Assembly (NCBI GenBank): GCA_035493895.1
Contig: DATJHM010000237.1
Location: 1 to 33,585 of the forward strand
DNA from: DATJHM01 sp035493895
GTDB lineage: Bacteria > Chloroflexota > Ktedonobacteria > Ktedonobacterales > Ktedonobacteraceae
Length of the DNA stretch: 33,585 nt
Reading direction: 5' to 3'
Notes under the pieces: generated by a model
Told to the model about the DNA's origin: nothing
What the model saw: only the letters and a program-made list of their open reading frames with translations
Database searches by the model: none
In this document: piece by piece, positions 6,468 through 14,591 of the stretch
Numbering within the stretch: the stretch's first letter is position 1
How the letters are laid out: the number at the start of each line of letters is the position of its first letter
Program-made: the position numbers and the translations under genes

Positions 6468-9023
6468 TTAAGCCCAGCGAACCAGGCCAAGCTCATACTT
6501 TTCCTTTAATTCCGGATGCGTGGGCACGACGCGCACATTATAGGCAATGCTCCCGCTTTCGTCCGGCTGGAGATGAATATCGTAGCGATACGAGCCGTCT
6601 TGCTCGCGCTTGGTGTAACTCATCGGGAGCGTATGCTGTGGCACGGCCAGTTCATCCCTGGCCTCCCCATACACCAGTTCAACGCTCAGATCTTCCGGCA
6701 CGAGATCAGTGACACGGACCCAGGCGCGTACATCGATACCCTCGCCCAGGCTCAACTGGCCCTCGCGACGACCATCAATATACAACTCCAGGTTCGACCA
6801 GCCACGACGGATATGCTCTTTCCAGACTGCCAGCGTACGTGCATACTCAAAATTGTTCTGCGTCGTGAGCATACTCTGCTGGATCTCAGGAATATAATAG
6901 CGCGTCGTATAGTCCTTGATCATGCGGCGCATACTGAACTGCGGCGTACAGGTGCGGATCGCCTCTTTCATGTATCTGATCCAGCGATGAGGCAGACCAT
7001 CAGCGCTACGCTCAAAGAAGGAAGGGATGATTTCCTCTTCCAGAATGCGGTAGAGCGAAATGCTATCTGCCTCGGCCTGCGCGTTTTGGTCGTGATACTC
7101 GCGCTCCTCACCGATCGCCCAGCCGTTTTTCCCGTTGTAGCCCTCAGACCACCAGCCATCGAGGATACTGCAATTGGGCTGCCCATTGAGCGCCGCCTTC
7201 TGTCCGCTGGTACCGCTGGCCTCGTAGGGACGGATAGGATTGTTCAGCCAGACATCGGTGCCCGCAACCAGATAGCGCGCCATATCGATATCGTAATTTT
7301 CCAGGAGCACCACTTTGCCCCTGAACTCCTCGCTGCGTGAGAGCTTGTAGATTTGCTCGATCAGCGCCTTGCCTGGATCATCGGCCGGGTGCGCTTTTCC
7401 GGCAAAGACAATCTGCACCGGGCGCGCGGGATTATTGAGAATGCGGCGCAGACGTTCGATATCGCGGAAAATCAGGGTTGCTCGCTTATACGTCGCGAAA
7501 CGGCGGGCAAAGCCCAGGATGAGCGCATCGGGATTGAGCATCGACTCGAATTCCGCAATTTGTAGCGCGCCCTCCCCCACGCGTAAATGCTGCTGCTTCA
7601 GGCGTTTGCGGGCATAGGCAATGAGCGCCTCTTTGCGCAGATGATGGACTTGCCAGAGTTCTTCGTCAGGAATAGCAGAAACGCGCTCATCCCAGAACGC
7701 TTGCTCATCGATATGCTGCGTCCAATCCTTATCCAGATAGCGTGCAAAGAGGTCGCTGATCTCAGGTGCGATCCAGGAGGAGGTGTGGACGCCATTCGTG
7801 ATAGAGCCGATGGGCACCTCGTCGACATCGATACCGGGCCAGAGGAACTGCCACATTGTGCGCGAGACTGCACCGTGGAGCTTGCTTACGCCATTATGCT
7901 GACCGCTCAGATGCAGGGCAAGTACCGTCATGCCATACGTAGAGCCCCAGCCGTGGTCCTCACGAGCCACATCCATAAATTGATCGCGGCTCAAGCCCAG
8001 CTGGCTCCAGTAAGAGCCGAAGTATTTATCGATCACATCGTAATTGAACGTATCGTTTCCGGCGGGCACTGGCGTATGCGTCGTAAAGAGCGTATTTGCC
8101 GCCACCACCTCACATGCCTCATTGAAGTTCAGCCCCTGTGCAATCAGCTCGCGGCTGCGTTCCAGACTGAGAAATGCAGCGTGCCCTTCATTAATATGCC
8201 AGGCAGCCGGGGCAATGCCGAGAGCACGAAGCGCGCGTACGCCGCCGATGCCAAGCACAATCTCCTGCGAAATGCGCATCTCGCGATCTCCACCATACAG
8301 GCGGGCGGAAAGTTCGCGATCATGGGGAGCATTGGGTGCAACATCTGTATCCATCAGATAGAGCGGGATGCGCCCGACCATCAACTTCCAGACTTTCGCA
8401 TAGATTTTTCTGCCGGGAAGATCAACACTGATCACCACCTCATTGCCATCCGGCCCGACCGCTGGTACCGCAGGCACTTCAGAGAAATGGAGCTTATCGT
8501 AGATAGCTTCTTGTATTCCATCGCGTGAAATGCGCTGCTGGAAATAGCCCTGAGGATAGAGAAAGCCCACACCCACAAATGGCAGACCAAGATCGCTCGC
8601 TTCTTTGCAATGGTCGCCAGAGAGAATACCCAGGCCCCCTGAGTAGATCGGTAAAGACTCATGCAAGCCAAATTCGGCAGAGAAATAGGCAATCGTCTGG
8701 TCCGAAAGTTCAGGATAGGTATGAGAGAACCATGTTTCATCGTTGTGAGGATGCATATAGCGATCGAAATCACCGATAACGCTATCATATTGGTGCAGAT
8801 ACTGCGCATCCTCCGCAACTCGTTCCAGTTTGTCGGGAGCAACCTCACTCAAAAAGTGGACAGGATTATGCCCGATTCGCTCCCAGAGCTCGGGATGAAT
8901 CGTACTGTAGAGAGAGCGAGCCTCGGGATGCCAGCTCCACCAGAGATTATACGCGAGCTCATATAATCGGCTAATGCGCGCTGGCATAATAGGGAAGACC
9001 GTAATGCGGCCATAGACTTTCAC
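6468..9023 (-). CDS. glgP: Alpha-glucan phosphorylase (DUF3417-containing)
   Basis: The enzyme removes terminal glucose from glycogen or maltodextrin as glucose-1-phosphate, using pyridoxal phosphate. With the GTG start at 9023 it has about 851 residues. It opens with the DUF3417 region (LAYNLWWSWHPEARSLY) typical of the GlgP/MalP branch common in Chloroflexota, actinobacteria and archaea. The cofactor region is EASGTSGQKAALNG, with the PLP lysine in GQK. A TTG at 9089 would lengthen the frame, but it lies upstream of the predicted transcription start near 9084; the GTG at 9023 has GGAAG 8 bases upstream and gives the family-like start MKVYGRIT. No other glycogen gene is in the window. Confidence 0.92.
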   Translation of the reverse strand: MKVYGRITVFPIMPARISRLYELAYNLWWSWHPEARSLYSTIHPELWERIGHNPVHFLSEVAPDKLERVAEDAQYLHQYDSVIGDFDRYMHPHNDETWFSHTYPELSDQTIAYFSAEFGLHESLPIYSGGLGILSGDHCKEASDLGLPFVGVGFLYPQGYFQQRISRDGIQEAIYDKLHFSEVPAVPAVGPDGNEVVISVDLPGRKIYAKVWKLMVGRIPLYLMDTDVAPNAPHDRELSARLYGGDREMRISQEIVLGIGGVRALRALGIAPAAWHINEGHAAFLSLERSRELIAQGLNFNEACEVVAANTLFTTHTPVPAGNDTFNYDVIDKYFGSYWSQLGLSRDQFMDVAREDHGWGSTYGMTVLALHLSGQHNGVSKLHGAVSRTMWQFLWPGIDVDEVPIGSITNGVHTSSWIAPEISDLFARYLDKDWTQHIDEQAFWDERVSAIPDEELWQVHHLRKEALIAYARKRLKQQHLRVGEGALQIAEFESMLNPDALILGFARRFATYKRATLIFRDIERLRRILNNPARPVQIVFAGKAHPADDPGKALIEQIYKLSRSEEFRGKVVLLENYDIDMARYLVAGTDVWLNNPIRPYEASGTSGQKAALNGQPNCSILDGWWSEGYNGKNGWAIGEEREYHDQNAQAEADSISLYRILEEEIIPSFFERSADGLPHRWIRYMKEAIRTCTPQFSMRRMIKDYTTRYYIPEIQQSMLTTQNNFEYARTLAVWKEHIRRGWSNLELYIDGRREGQLSLGEGIDVRAWVRVTDLVPEDLSVELVYGEARDELAVPQHTLPMSYTKREQDGSYRYDIHLQPDESGSIAYNVRVVPTHPELKEKYELGLVRWA

Positions 9024-9090
9024 AGGATAAGACTTCCTTTCTTCTCGTGTGGGCGAGGTGACAGAGTTTCCGTCTTTCTTTACTAACAAC

Positions 9091-9120
9091 AGTATAGCGT
9101 CTTTAAGAAAATCAGGTCAA
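9091..9120 (-). promoter_or_regulatory. Promoter of glgP
   Basis: On the minus strand, -35 TTGACC (9115-9120), 18-base spacer, -10 TATACT (9091-9096). Transcription would begin near 9084, which excludes the TTG at 9089 as start codon. Confidence 0.7.
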
Positions 9121-9189
9121 TATGGCATGCAACTGATTTTCAAACGGCCTGCCGGTTCAGAGGGTTCCAGGAAGTCAAAAGCCCGGGAG

Positions 9190-9205
9190 CTCTCTTTAAA
9201 GAGAG
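9190..9205. terminator. Palindrome at the end of the SnoaL-like gene
   Basis: CTCTCTTTAAAGAGAG is a perfect 16-base palindrome overlapping the stop codon (9196-9198) of the minus-strand gene. Downstream on that strand come CCCGGGC and TTTTG. It may be a weak terminator. Confidence 0.4.
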
Positions 9206-9603
9206 GGAACGACTCCCAACTGTTGCATGACTTCCAACAGGTTCAACTCGTCCCAATGCTCAACAAACATTCCATCTTGCACGCGCCAGATATCGATGCT
9301 CCTCATGATGATCTGTTTGCCGGTCGTCGGAATACCTAGAAAAGGGCCCTGATGGGTTGCATGATAGGTGTAGCGCCCAACGACTTTGTTTTCGGCTATG
9401 AGTGCATCCTCTACCGTAACGATAGTATCAGGAAAAGCGGCAAGCCAGCCTGCGAAAAACTCCTTGACACCCTGTAATCCTGGCGCGACAAACGGATTGT
9501 GGTTGATATATGTTTCGGCAATAAAGGTGTCAAAGAGCTCAACATTGCGTGAATTCAGCGTTTCAGCAAATTTGCTTGCCAGGAGAATCGAAGTCTGTGT
9601 CAT
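9196..9603 (-). CDS. SnoaL-like / ester cyclase family protein
   Basis: The protein has about 135 residues and a SnoaL-like (NTF2-type) fold: an early helix with YINHNPF, LQGVKEFFAGWLAAFPDT, and the paired strands GRYTYHATHQGPFLGIP and DIWRVQDGMFVEHWDE. Family members include polyketide cyclases and many small proteins of unknown role. The ATG at 9603 has AAGGA 6 bases upstream; a GTG at 9621 is not supported by a binding site. It lies downstream of the TetR-type regulator on the same strand, so the two may be linked. Substrate unknown. Confidence 0.8.
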   Translation of the reverse strand: MTQTSILLASKFAETLNSRNVELFDTFIAETYINHNPFVAPGLQGVKEFFAGWLAAFPDTIVTVEDALIAENKVVGRYTYHATHQGPFLGIPTTGKQIIMRSIDIWRVQDGMFVEHWDELNLLEVMQQLGVVPSL

Positions 9604-9727
9604 AACGAACGTTCCTTTCACAATTTCACAATTTCAGAAGAATCTTTCATGAAAAGACCTTTTCAGAGGAGATTGGTGGTCGTACTACCAGGCCCTTTCT
9701 TCACGCTCAACCAGATGGATATTCCTG

Positions 9728-10339
9728 TCATTCTTCGCGCACCTGCCAGGCACGTAGCGCGTCGTGGATGGCCTGTTCGACAAGAGGCGTCAGATCGTGG
9801 GGAGAACCGGCGATGCGTCCCAGCATAGATAAAGAAATCAGACCGTGGAGAGTGCTCCAGAACAGAAAGACTTTGGCGTCGATCTGCTCGACAGGTTTTC
9901 CCTGCTCCTCCAGAAGGTTCTTGATCACGATTGCCGCGGCCTCCCCGATTTGTGATCCCTCCGTCCAGGTCTCTGCGACACCAAAGGGCAGACCATCCAG
10001 GCCATACATCAGGCGGTAGAGTTCAGGATTCTTCCATGCGAATGCCCAGTAGGCAAACACTAAACGACGGAATGCATCGAGAGGCGTTGTGGCTTCCTGT
10101 GTTGCACGGGAGAGCTCTGCCAGGAACAGGCGAAAACCTTCACGCAGAATCTCTAGCAGTAATTGCTCTTTGTTCGCGAAGTACGAATAGAGTGCTGCAT
10201 GCGTGTAGTCGATGCGATCAGCAATTTTTCGCAGCGTGACACTGCGCCAGCCCTCTGTGCGCGCAATCTCCTTTGCCGTTTCCAGGATGCGCCGTTTGAG
10301 TTCCTGCTGTTCTCGTTGCCGTCGTTCTTCGCTCGTCAT
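9728..10339 (-). CDS. TetR/AcrR-family transcriptional regulator
   Basis: The regulator has about 203 residues. The N-terminal helix-turn-helix (residues about 15-60) reads ILETAKEIARTEGWRSVTLR through KIADRIDYTHAALYSYFANK, the usual TetR pattern. The C-terminal region resembles the TetR_C ligand domain, with WAFAWKNPELYRLMYG. The ATG at 10339 has GAGG 6 bases upstream. A longer frame begins at a TTG at 10402, but that codon lies within the -35 box of the likely promoter. A short dyad at the predicted transcription start suggests autorepression. The SnoaL-like gene downstream is a plausible target. Ligand unknown. Confidence 0.88.
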   Translation of the reverse strand: MTSEERRQREQQELKRRILETAKEIARTEGWRSVTLRKIADRIDYTHAALYSYFANKEQLLLEILREGFRLFLAELSRATQEATTPLDAFRRLVFAYWAFAWKNPELYRLMYGLDGLPFGVAETWTEGSQIGEAAAIVIKNLLEEQGKPVEQIDAKVFLFWSTLHGLISLSMLGRIAGSPHDLTPLVEQAIHDALRAWQVREE

Positions 10340-10359
10340 ATTTACCTCTGTATAATAAT

Positions 10360-10372
10360 TTACCGTTGGTAA
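10360..10372. promoter_or_regulatory. Probable TetR operator dyad
   Basis: TTACC-GTT-GGTAA is a perfect 5+3+5 dyad directly downstream of the -10 box and over the predicted transcription start of the TetR-type gene. This placement fits autorepression. It is short, so the call is tentative. Confidence 0.45.
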
Positions 10373-10373
10373 T

Positions 10374-10402
10374 AATATAGAGGGAAAGAGCGTGTTTGTC
10401 AA
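10374..10402 (-). promoter_or_regulatory. Promoter of the TetR-type gene
   Basis: On the minus strand, -35 TTGACA (10397-10402), 17-base spacer, -10 TATATT (10374-10379). Transcription would start near 10367. Confidence 0.75.
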
Positions 10403-10495
10403 GAGTCCATAGCCTCTATACAGTTGTGTTGTGTATTGGCATGTGGTTTACTAGGCGTGATACAGGAAATCATCATTTTTCGGGGGCAAAGGGAT

Positions 10496-10969
10496 ATGGT
10501 AAGGAAGCGACCACAAAGGTTATCGTATCATGCGAGCGCCGTCGTAGGGTGCATATTATTGGGCATTGCGATGGTAGGCATTGTCTGGATGATTTTTGGT
10601 CAGCATGACGGGCTGATGGGAACGGGCGTGCACATATTGTGGCCAGAAGATGCGTCGACAGCGGATATGCAGATACCGGCCCTCCTGGCGCATGGTATCA
10701 CCCTGGCTCATCCTGAGGAGAATGCGAACCTGAGTCAGCAGGAGGCATTGCTGATAGCCAGCCAGCGCGAACCAGATGCGCTCAGTGCCAGGAGCGTCAG
10801 TAGCAGATATGCACTGGTGAACTCCACCATGGCCCAGAAAAGACTCCAGAATACACCAGCCTGGGTTATTTGCTATCAAAACATCGCAGCATCTACGGGT
10901 GGCGTACACGATTTATACATCTTTCTCGATGCGAACAGTGGCACAGAACTGTTCGCGTTGAGGACCTGA
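10496..10969 (+). CDS. Hypothetical single-pass membrane protein
   Basis: The protein has about 157 residues. A cytoplasmic basic head (MVRKRPQRL) is followed by one membrane helix (around VVGCILLGIAMVGIVWMIF) and an external domain. That domain has NLSQQEALLIASQ, then RYALVNSTM and a closing strand pair ending HDLYIFLDANSGTELFALRT, which recalls PepSY-like folds but is not a firm match. The ATG at 10496 gives the positive-inside head; the frame is open upstream to a TTG at 10424 but those residues look non-native. It is divergent from the TetR-type gene. Function unknown. Confidence 0.65.
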   Translation: MVRKRPQRLSYHASAVVGCILLGIAMVGIVWMIFGQHDGLMGTGVHILWPEDASTADMQIPALLAHGITLAHPEENANLSQQEALLIASQREPDALSARSVSSRYALVNSTMAQKRLQNTPAWVICYQNIAASTGGVHDLYIFLDANSGTELFALRT

Positions 10970-11007
10970 CATGCTACATCCGCTAGAGAGACAAAAGACA
11001 GAGAGAA

Positions 11008-11030
11008 ACCGGTTGTTTGAGGCAACCGGT
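11008..11030. terminator. Hairpin between convergent genes
   Basis: ACCGGTTG (11008-11015) and CAACCGGT (11023-11030) form a perfect 8-base stem with a 7-base loop between the ends of the membrane protein gene and the response regulator gene. It lacks a T-run, so termination strength is uncertain. Confidence 0.5.
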
Positions 11031-11044
11031 GAATTCAGCAGGGA

Positions 11045-11734
11045 TTAATTATCATGCATTTTGATCCAGCCGTGGCGTAGAGCATGGACAACCGCAGCCG
11101 TGCGATCATTGACCGATAATTTTTTGAGAATAGATGTAATATGGTTTTTTACTGTCTGGTCGCTAATTTTGAGCGATTTCGCGATCTCTTTATTGCTGTT
11201 GCCACGTGCGATATAGTCCAGAATTTCGACTTCGCGGCTGGACAGAGGAGAATAGAGATCCTTCGTGCCCCCTTCTTCTTCCTCAACCGTCAGTTCGCGG
11301 AAAGACTTTAAGACGCGGCTCGCCAGTTGGGGTTTAGACAACACGTCATCGTTGATGAGATACTCGCCATGGCTCACCTTGCGCACAGCCTCCATCAATT
11401 CTTCAGGCGTGATGTTGCGGGAATTGTAGGCGGAAGCACCAACTTTGATAGACTGAAATAAACGTTCTTCATCCTCAGAGGGTGTGAGAATAATAATCGC
11501 CATTTGCGGCGCAAGATGGCGCATCTGTCGTGCGATCTCGAGAGGATCAGCGGATGCCAGTCCAGCATCAATAAGGACGACATCAGGAGTGCTCGTACGC
11601 GCAAGCTCAAACACTTCGGCGGGGTCGGTCGACTCGCCAACAATGACGCAATTCCCCATACGTCCGAGCGTAGCACGAATGCCCTCGCGGAACAGGGGTT
11701 GCTCATCAATGATGATGACACGTATCGTATCCAT
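11045..11734 (-). CDS. NarL/FixJ-type response regulator with atypical receiver
   Basis: The protein has about 229 residues: an N-terminal receiver (1-120), a linker, and a C-terminal LuxR helix-turn-helix (SSREVEILDYIARGNSNKEI ... TVKNHITSILKKL). The phospho-acceptor D56 (VVLID) and T84 are present, but the lysine that normally precedes the last receiver strand is replaced by arginine (R106 in AYNSRN), and the acidic pair is D-E rather than D-D. Phosphorylation may therefore be altered. The ATG at 11734 has AAGGG 5 bases upstream. A frame open to 11902 is excluded because it begins in the -35 box. No histidine kinase is nearby. Confidence 0.85.
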   Translation of the reverse strand: MDTIRVIIIDEQPLFREGIRATLGRMGNCVIVGESTDPAEVFELARTSTPDVVLIDAGLASADPLEIARQMRHLAPQMAIIILTPSEDEERLFQSIKVGASAYNSRNITPEELMEAVRKVSHGEYLINDDVLSKPQLASRVLKSFRELTVEEEEGGTKDLYSPLSSREVEILDYIARGNSNKEIAKSLKISDQTVKNHITSILKKLSVNDRTAAVVHALRHGWIKMHDN

Positions 11735-12058
11735 AAATCCCTTCGTCAAAGAGCGGACAGCGTTGGGCGCTCCACAACACTGTCGATCTCTTGTAAATGT
11801 ATCTCTAAACGTACAAGAAAGGTGTTGCCCCACTTCTAAACAGGGGAATGCTACATTTTGCGATAGTCTGACCATTATACACACAAATTGGTGTGTGAAC
11901 AATCGGTCTCAAGGAGCAATGCTGGCATTTGTGCGTGTCAGGGGCGCGATACTATGTTGCCAGTGTGTAGCTGACAAAAGAAAAATACGTCAAGACACGG
12001 CCACGTTCTCCTCCCCTGACTATGAGGCTGGCCAGTCCTGACGTAGAAGCATGCATGA
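11735..12058. other. Gene-free stretch with promoter and long-range inverted repeats
   Basis: Besides the response-regulator promoter, this holds two separated inverted repeats: GTCAGGGG (11937-11944) with CCCCTGAC (12013-12020), and TACGTCA (11986-11992) with TGACGTA (12039-12045). They interlock and cannot both form fully. The second could end transcription of the GTPase gene. No open frame is convincing. Confidence 0.45.
11874..11902 (-). promoter_or_regulatory. Promoter of the response regulator with an in-spacer dyad
   Basis: On the minus strand, -35 TTGTTC (11897-11902), 17-base spacer, -10 TATAAT (11874-11879). The dyad ACACAC-AAATTG-GTGTGT (11879-11896) fills the spacer almost exactly, so a bound dimer would contact or block RNA polymerase. 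The 5' leader is about 130 bases. Confidence 0.65.
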
Positions 12059-12643
12059 TTAGATGCGTTCTAATCGACGTAGTGTAGTATTGATACCAAC
12101 ACGCAGAGACTCTATCACGCCCTTACCTGTCACCGCAACCGCCTCATAGCTGGGGACACGATAAGGGTTCAGGTATTTTTCAAGTACCGAAATGGGCAGC
12201 ACGTCTTGCAGATCGCGCTTATTCCATTGCATAACCAGAGGAAAATCAGAGGCGTCTTTATTCATTCGACGCAACTGTTCCTGTAGTTCATTCCAGCACT
12301 CAATATTCTCCTGCAACTTACTGGCCTGGGAATCCGCTACAAAGATGACACAATCAGCCCCCTTGAGGACCGAAATACGCGTCTGCTGGTAGAGAATCTG
12401 GCCGGGCACTGTATAGAGTTGAAAGCGAATATTGAACCCTTGGACTTTCCCCAGTTCAAGCGGTAGCAGGTCGAAGTATAAGGTGCGCTCCGTCTCCGTA
12501 TCAATTGAGACCATTGCACCGACGTCCTGAGGGTTGACCGCCTGGTGAATATAGTGCAGATTGGTAGTTTTGCCACAGAGGCCAATCCCATAATAGACGA
12601 TCTTACAATTGATCTCACGTTTTGCCATATTGATTAAGGACAT
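12059..12643 (-). CDS. mglA: MglA-like small GTPase
   Basis: This is a Ras-like GTPase of about 194 residues of the MglA/bacterial Rup family, which acts as a polarity or signalling switch and is known from gliding motility. G1 is GIGLCGKTT, the MglA-type TVPGQ replaces the usual DTAGQ in G3, and G4 is NKRD. DTETERTLYFDLLP matches the MglA switch region. The ATG at 12643 has GGAGAG 9 bases upstream. MglB, the usual GAP partner, is not seen within the window. In Chloroflexota such GTPases are common and not tied to gliding, so the symbol marks family rather than proven role. Confidence 0.85.
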   Translation of the reverse strand: MSLINMAKREINCKIVYYGIGLCGKTTNLHYIHQAVNPQDVGAMVSIDTETERTLYFDLLPLELGKVQGFNIRFQLYTVPGQILYQQTRISVLKGADCVIFVADSQASKLQENIECWNELQEQLRRMNKDASDFPLVMQWNKRDLQDVLPISVLEKYLNPYRVPSYEAVAVTGKGVIESLRVGINTTLRRLERI

Positions 12644-12732
12644 ATGTGATCGCTCTCCTGCCCGCTCGTACGCGCCACTTCCTGCACGCTGCATTTCGTA
12701 TTTCGTAGCGACCTGCGCTACATATCCTCGAC

Positions 12733-12761
12733 AGTATACCGCATTTTTTTCGAATTGCCAA
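12733..12761 (-). promoter_or_regulatory. Promoter of the MglA-like gene
   Basis: On the minus strand, -35 TTGGCA (12756-12761), 17-base spacer, -10 TATACT (12733-12738). Transcription would start near 12726, leaving a leader of about 80 bases. Confidence 0.7.
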
Positions 12762-12941
12762 CGTACATGAGACTTTCAGGGTACACTCAAATACACCCTC
12801 CCTATCGTCTCAAGCAAGCTCTCAGGCTGAATGAGCGGCCAGTAAGGGCGTTTCAGGCAAGCAGGCTCATACGAGCAGTGATTTTCTTCTATCTATCTTC
12901 TTATACAGATAGAACTCAGTCATGATGCGAATTTCGGGCAT

Positions 12942-12974
12942 GTGCTGCTCAGCTTCTTAAGAAGTTTACAGCAC
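12942..12974. promoter_or_regulatory. Nested inverted repeat at the gatB promoter
   Basis: The 12-base perfect palindrome CTTCTTAAGAAG (12953-12964) ends directly before the -35 box. It sits inside a second inverted pair, GTGCTG (12942-12947) and CAGCAC (12969-12974), which overlaps the -35 box. The position fits an operator. Confidence 0.45.
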
Positions 12975-12993
12975 TGCCCGGAAAGGCTATACT
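12965..12993 (+). promoter_or_regulatory. Promoter of gatB
   Basis: -35 TTTACA (12965-12970), 17-base spacer, -10 TATACT (12988-12993). Transcription would start near 13000, about 85 bases before the ATG. Confidence 0.7.
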
Positions 12994-13084
12994 GTAGGTG
13001 TCGTTACGCCAGCACAACTCTTTTTAGTAGCCAGCACCAGGAGCGTTTGCTCGTGAGATATACCAAGCGAAGAGGCAGCAATTT

Positions 13085-14569
13085 ATGATAACAACGTCAA
13101 CCCCTGTTGAGACAGCGTTTGAGGTGGTGATTGGCCTGGAGGTGCATTCACAACTTCTGACGAAAAGTAAAATGTTTTGTGGCTGTAAAACCGGCTACGC
13201 CAATGAGGCTCCAAATACCCACGTCTGTCCTATCTGTATGGGCATGCCGGGCGTTATGCCAGTCATTAACGATGAGGCTGTGACCTACACGATCATGACT
13301 GCCCTGGCACTCAATTGTAGCATCCCTGAGTTCTCAAAATTTGACCGCAAAAATTATCCCTATCCCGATCTGATGAAGGGCTATCAAATCTCTCAATACG
13401 ATGTCCCGCTCAGTCACGACGGGTATCTGACCATCGATCTGCATGGGCAGGAACGTCGCGTTGGCATCACGCGTGTGCATCTGGAAGAAGATACCGCTCG
13501 CCTCTCGCATCGCGCTGGCTATAGCCTGATCGATGTGAACCGCGCTGGCACGCCACTGATGGAGATTGTGAGCGAGCCGGATATGCGCAGTCCTGAAGAG
13601 GCTCGCCTGTATATGCAGAAGCTGCGCGAGATCCTGGTGTACCTGGGCGTTTCCTCTGGACGTATGGAAGAGGGCAGCCTGCGCTGTGATGCGAATATCT
13701 CGATTCGCCCCTTTGGACAGAAAAAGCTCGGCGTCAAGACGGAAATCAAGAATATGAATAGTTTCCGCGCTGTCGAGCGCGCGCTGGAATATGAGGTACA
13801 ACGCCAGATCGCCATTGCACGTGAGGGCGGCGTCATTCATCAGGAGACGCGTGGCTGGGTGGAGAATCGCGGCGTTACGGTGAGCCAGCGCAGTAAAGAG
13901 CAGGCGCACGATTATCGCTACTTCCCCGAGCCGGATCTGCCGCCACTGCTCATCAGTCGTGAGCGCGTCGCGGATATCCAGGCGCACCTGCCCGAACTGC
14001 CCGATGCGCGTCGTGTGCGCTATGCCTCGCAGTATGGCCTCTCTGAGCAAGATGCCAATGTCCTGACTGAAGATAAAGCGCTGGGTGACTACTTTGAACA
14101 AGTCATGAGCGCCTCACAGGTCAAAGATCGCAATGCGCGAGCCAAATCGGCCAGCAACTGGCTGCTCAGCGAAGTGGTGCGCCTGTTGAACGTGCAATCC
14201 CGCTCGATTCAGGAGAGCCCGCTTTCGCCAGCCGCGCTGGTGAACTTGCTGGATCTGCTGGATAAGGATCGTCTGACGGGCAAGCAAGCCAAAGATGTGC
14301 TGGATGAAGCCTTTGCCTCCGGCGAAATGCCAGAAGTGATTGTAGAGAAGAAGGGCATCAAGCCACCGATTAGCGATCAGGGCATGCTGGAACAGATTGT
14401 GCAGGATGTGATTGCAAAAAATGCCAAGATTGCCAGTGACTATCGCGGCGGCAAGACCAATGCCTTGCAGGCGTTAGTGGGTCAGGTGATGAAGCAGACG
14501 CGAGGTCAGGCGAAAGCCGATATTGTACAATCATTATTGAGAAAGAAATTGGACGAACCTCAGGCATAA
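13085..14569 (+). CDS. gatB: Asp-tRNA(Asn)/Glu-tRNA(Gln) amidotransferase subunit B
   Basis: GatB is the kinase/tRNA-binding subunit of the GatCAB complex, which turns Glu-tRNA(Gln) or Asp-tRNA(Asn) into the correctly charged amide form. The protein has 494 residues, full length for the family. It shows the opening VVIGLEVHSQL, a cysteine cluster (CGCKTG then CPICMGMPG), the MKGYQISQYD segment, and the C-terminal helical YqeY-like domain with NALQALVGQVMKQTRGQA. gatA and gatC are not in the window. It is transcribed from its own promoter and followed by a strong hairpin. Confidence 0.97.
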   Translation: MITTSTPVETAFEVVIGLEVHSQLLTKSKMFCGCKTGYANEAPNTHVCPICMGMPGVMPVINDEAVTYTIMTALALNCSIPEFSKFDRKNYPYPDLMKGYQISQYDVPLSHDGYLTIDLHGQERRVGITRVHLEEDTARLSHRAGYSLIDVNRAGTPLMEIVSEPDMRSPEEARLYMQKLREILVYLGVSSGRMEEGSLRCDANISIRPFGQKKLGVKTEIKNMNSFRAVERALEYEVQRQIAIAREGGVIHQETRGWVENRGVTVSQRSKEQAHDYRYFPEPDLPPLLISRERVADIQAHLPELPDARRVRYASQYGLSEQDANVLTEDKALGDYFEQVMSASQVKDRNARAKSASNWLLSEVVRLLNVQSRSIQESPLSPAALVNLLDLLDKDRLTGKQAKDVLDEAFASGEMPEVIVEKKGIKPPISDQGMLEQIVQDVIAKNAKIASDYRGGKTNALQALVGQVMKQTRGQAKADIVQSLLRKKLDEPQA

Positions 14570-14591
14570 TATATTGCAGACTTTGTCGATT

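Larger units (their letters stand above)
12644..13084. other. Divergent control region between the MglA-like gene and gatB
   Basis: It holds one promoter for each direction. It also has a stem TTCTATCT (12887-12894) / AGATAGAA (12907-12914) and a nested inverted repeat next to the gatB promoter. No coding frame is supported. Confidence 0.55.

Noticed and set aside
7587..8528. Long plus-strand open frame of 313 codons.
   Set aside because: It lies wholly antisense to glgP, whose protein is clearly conserved; the frame is a shadow of its codon use.
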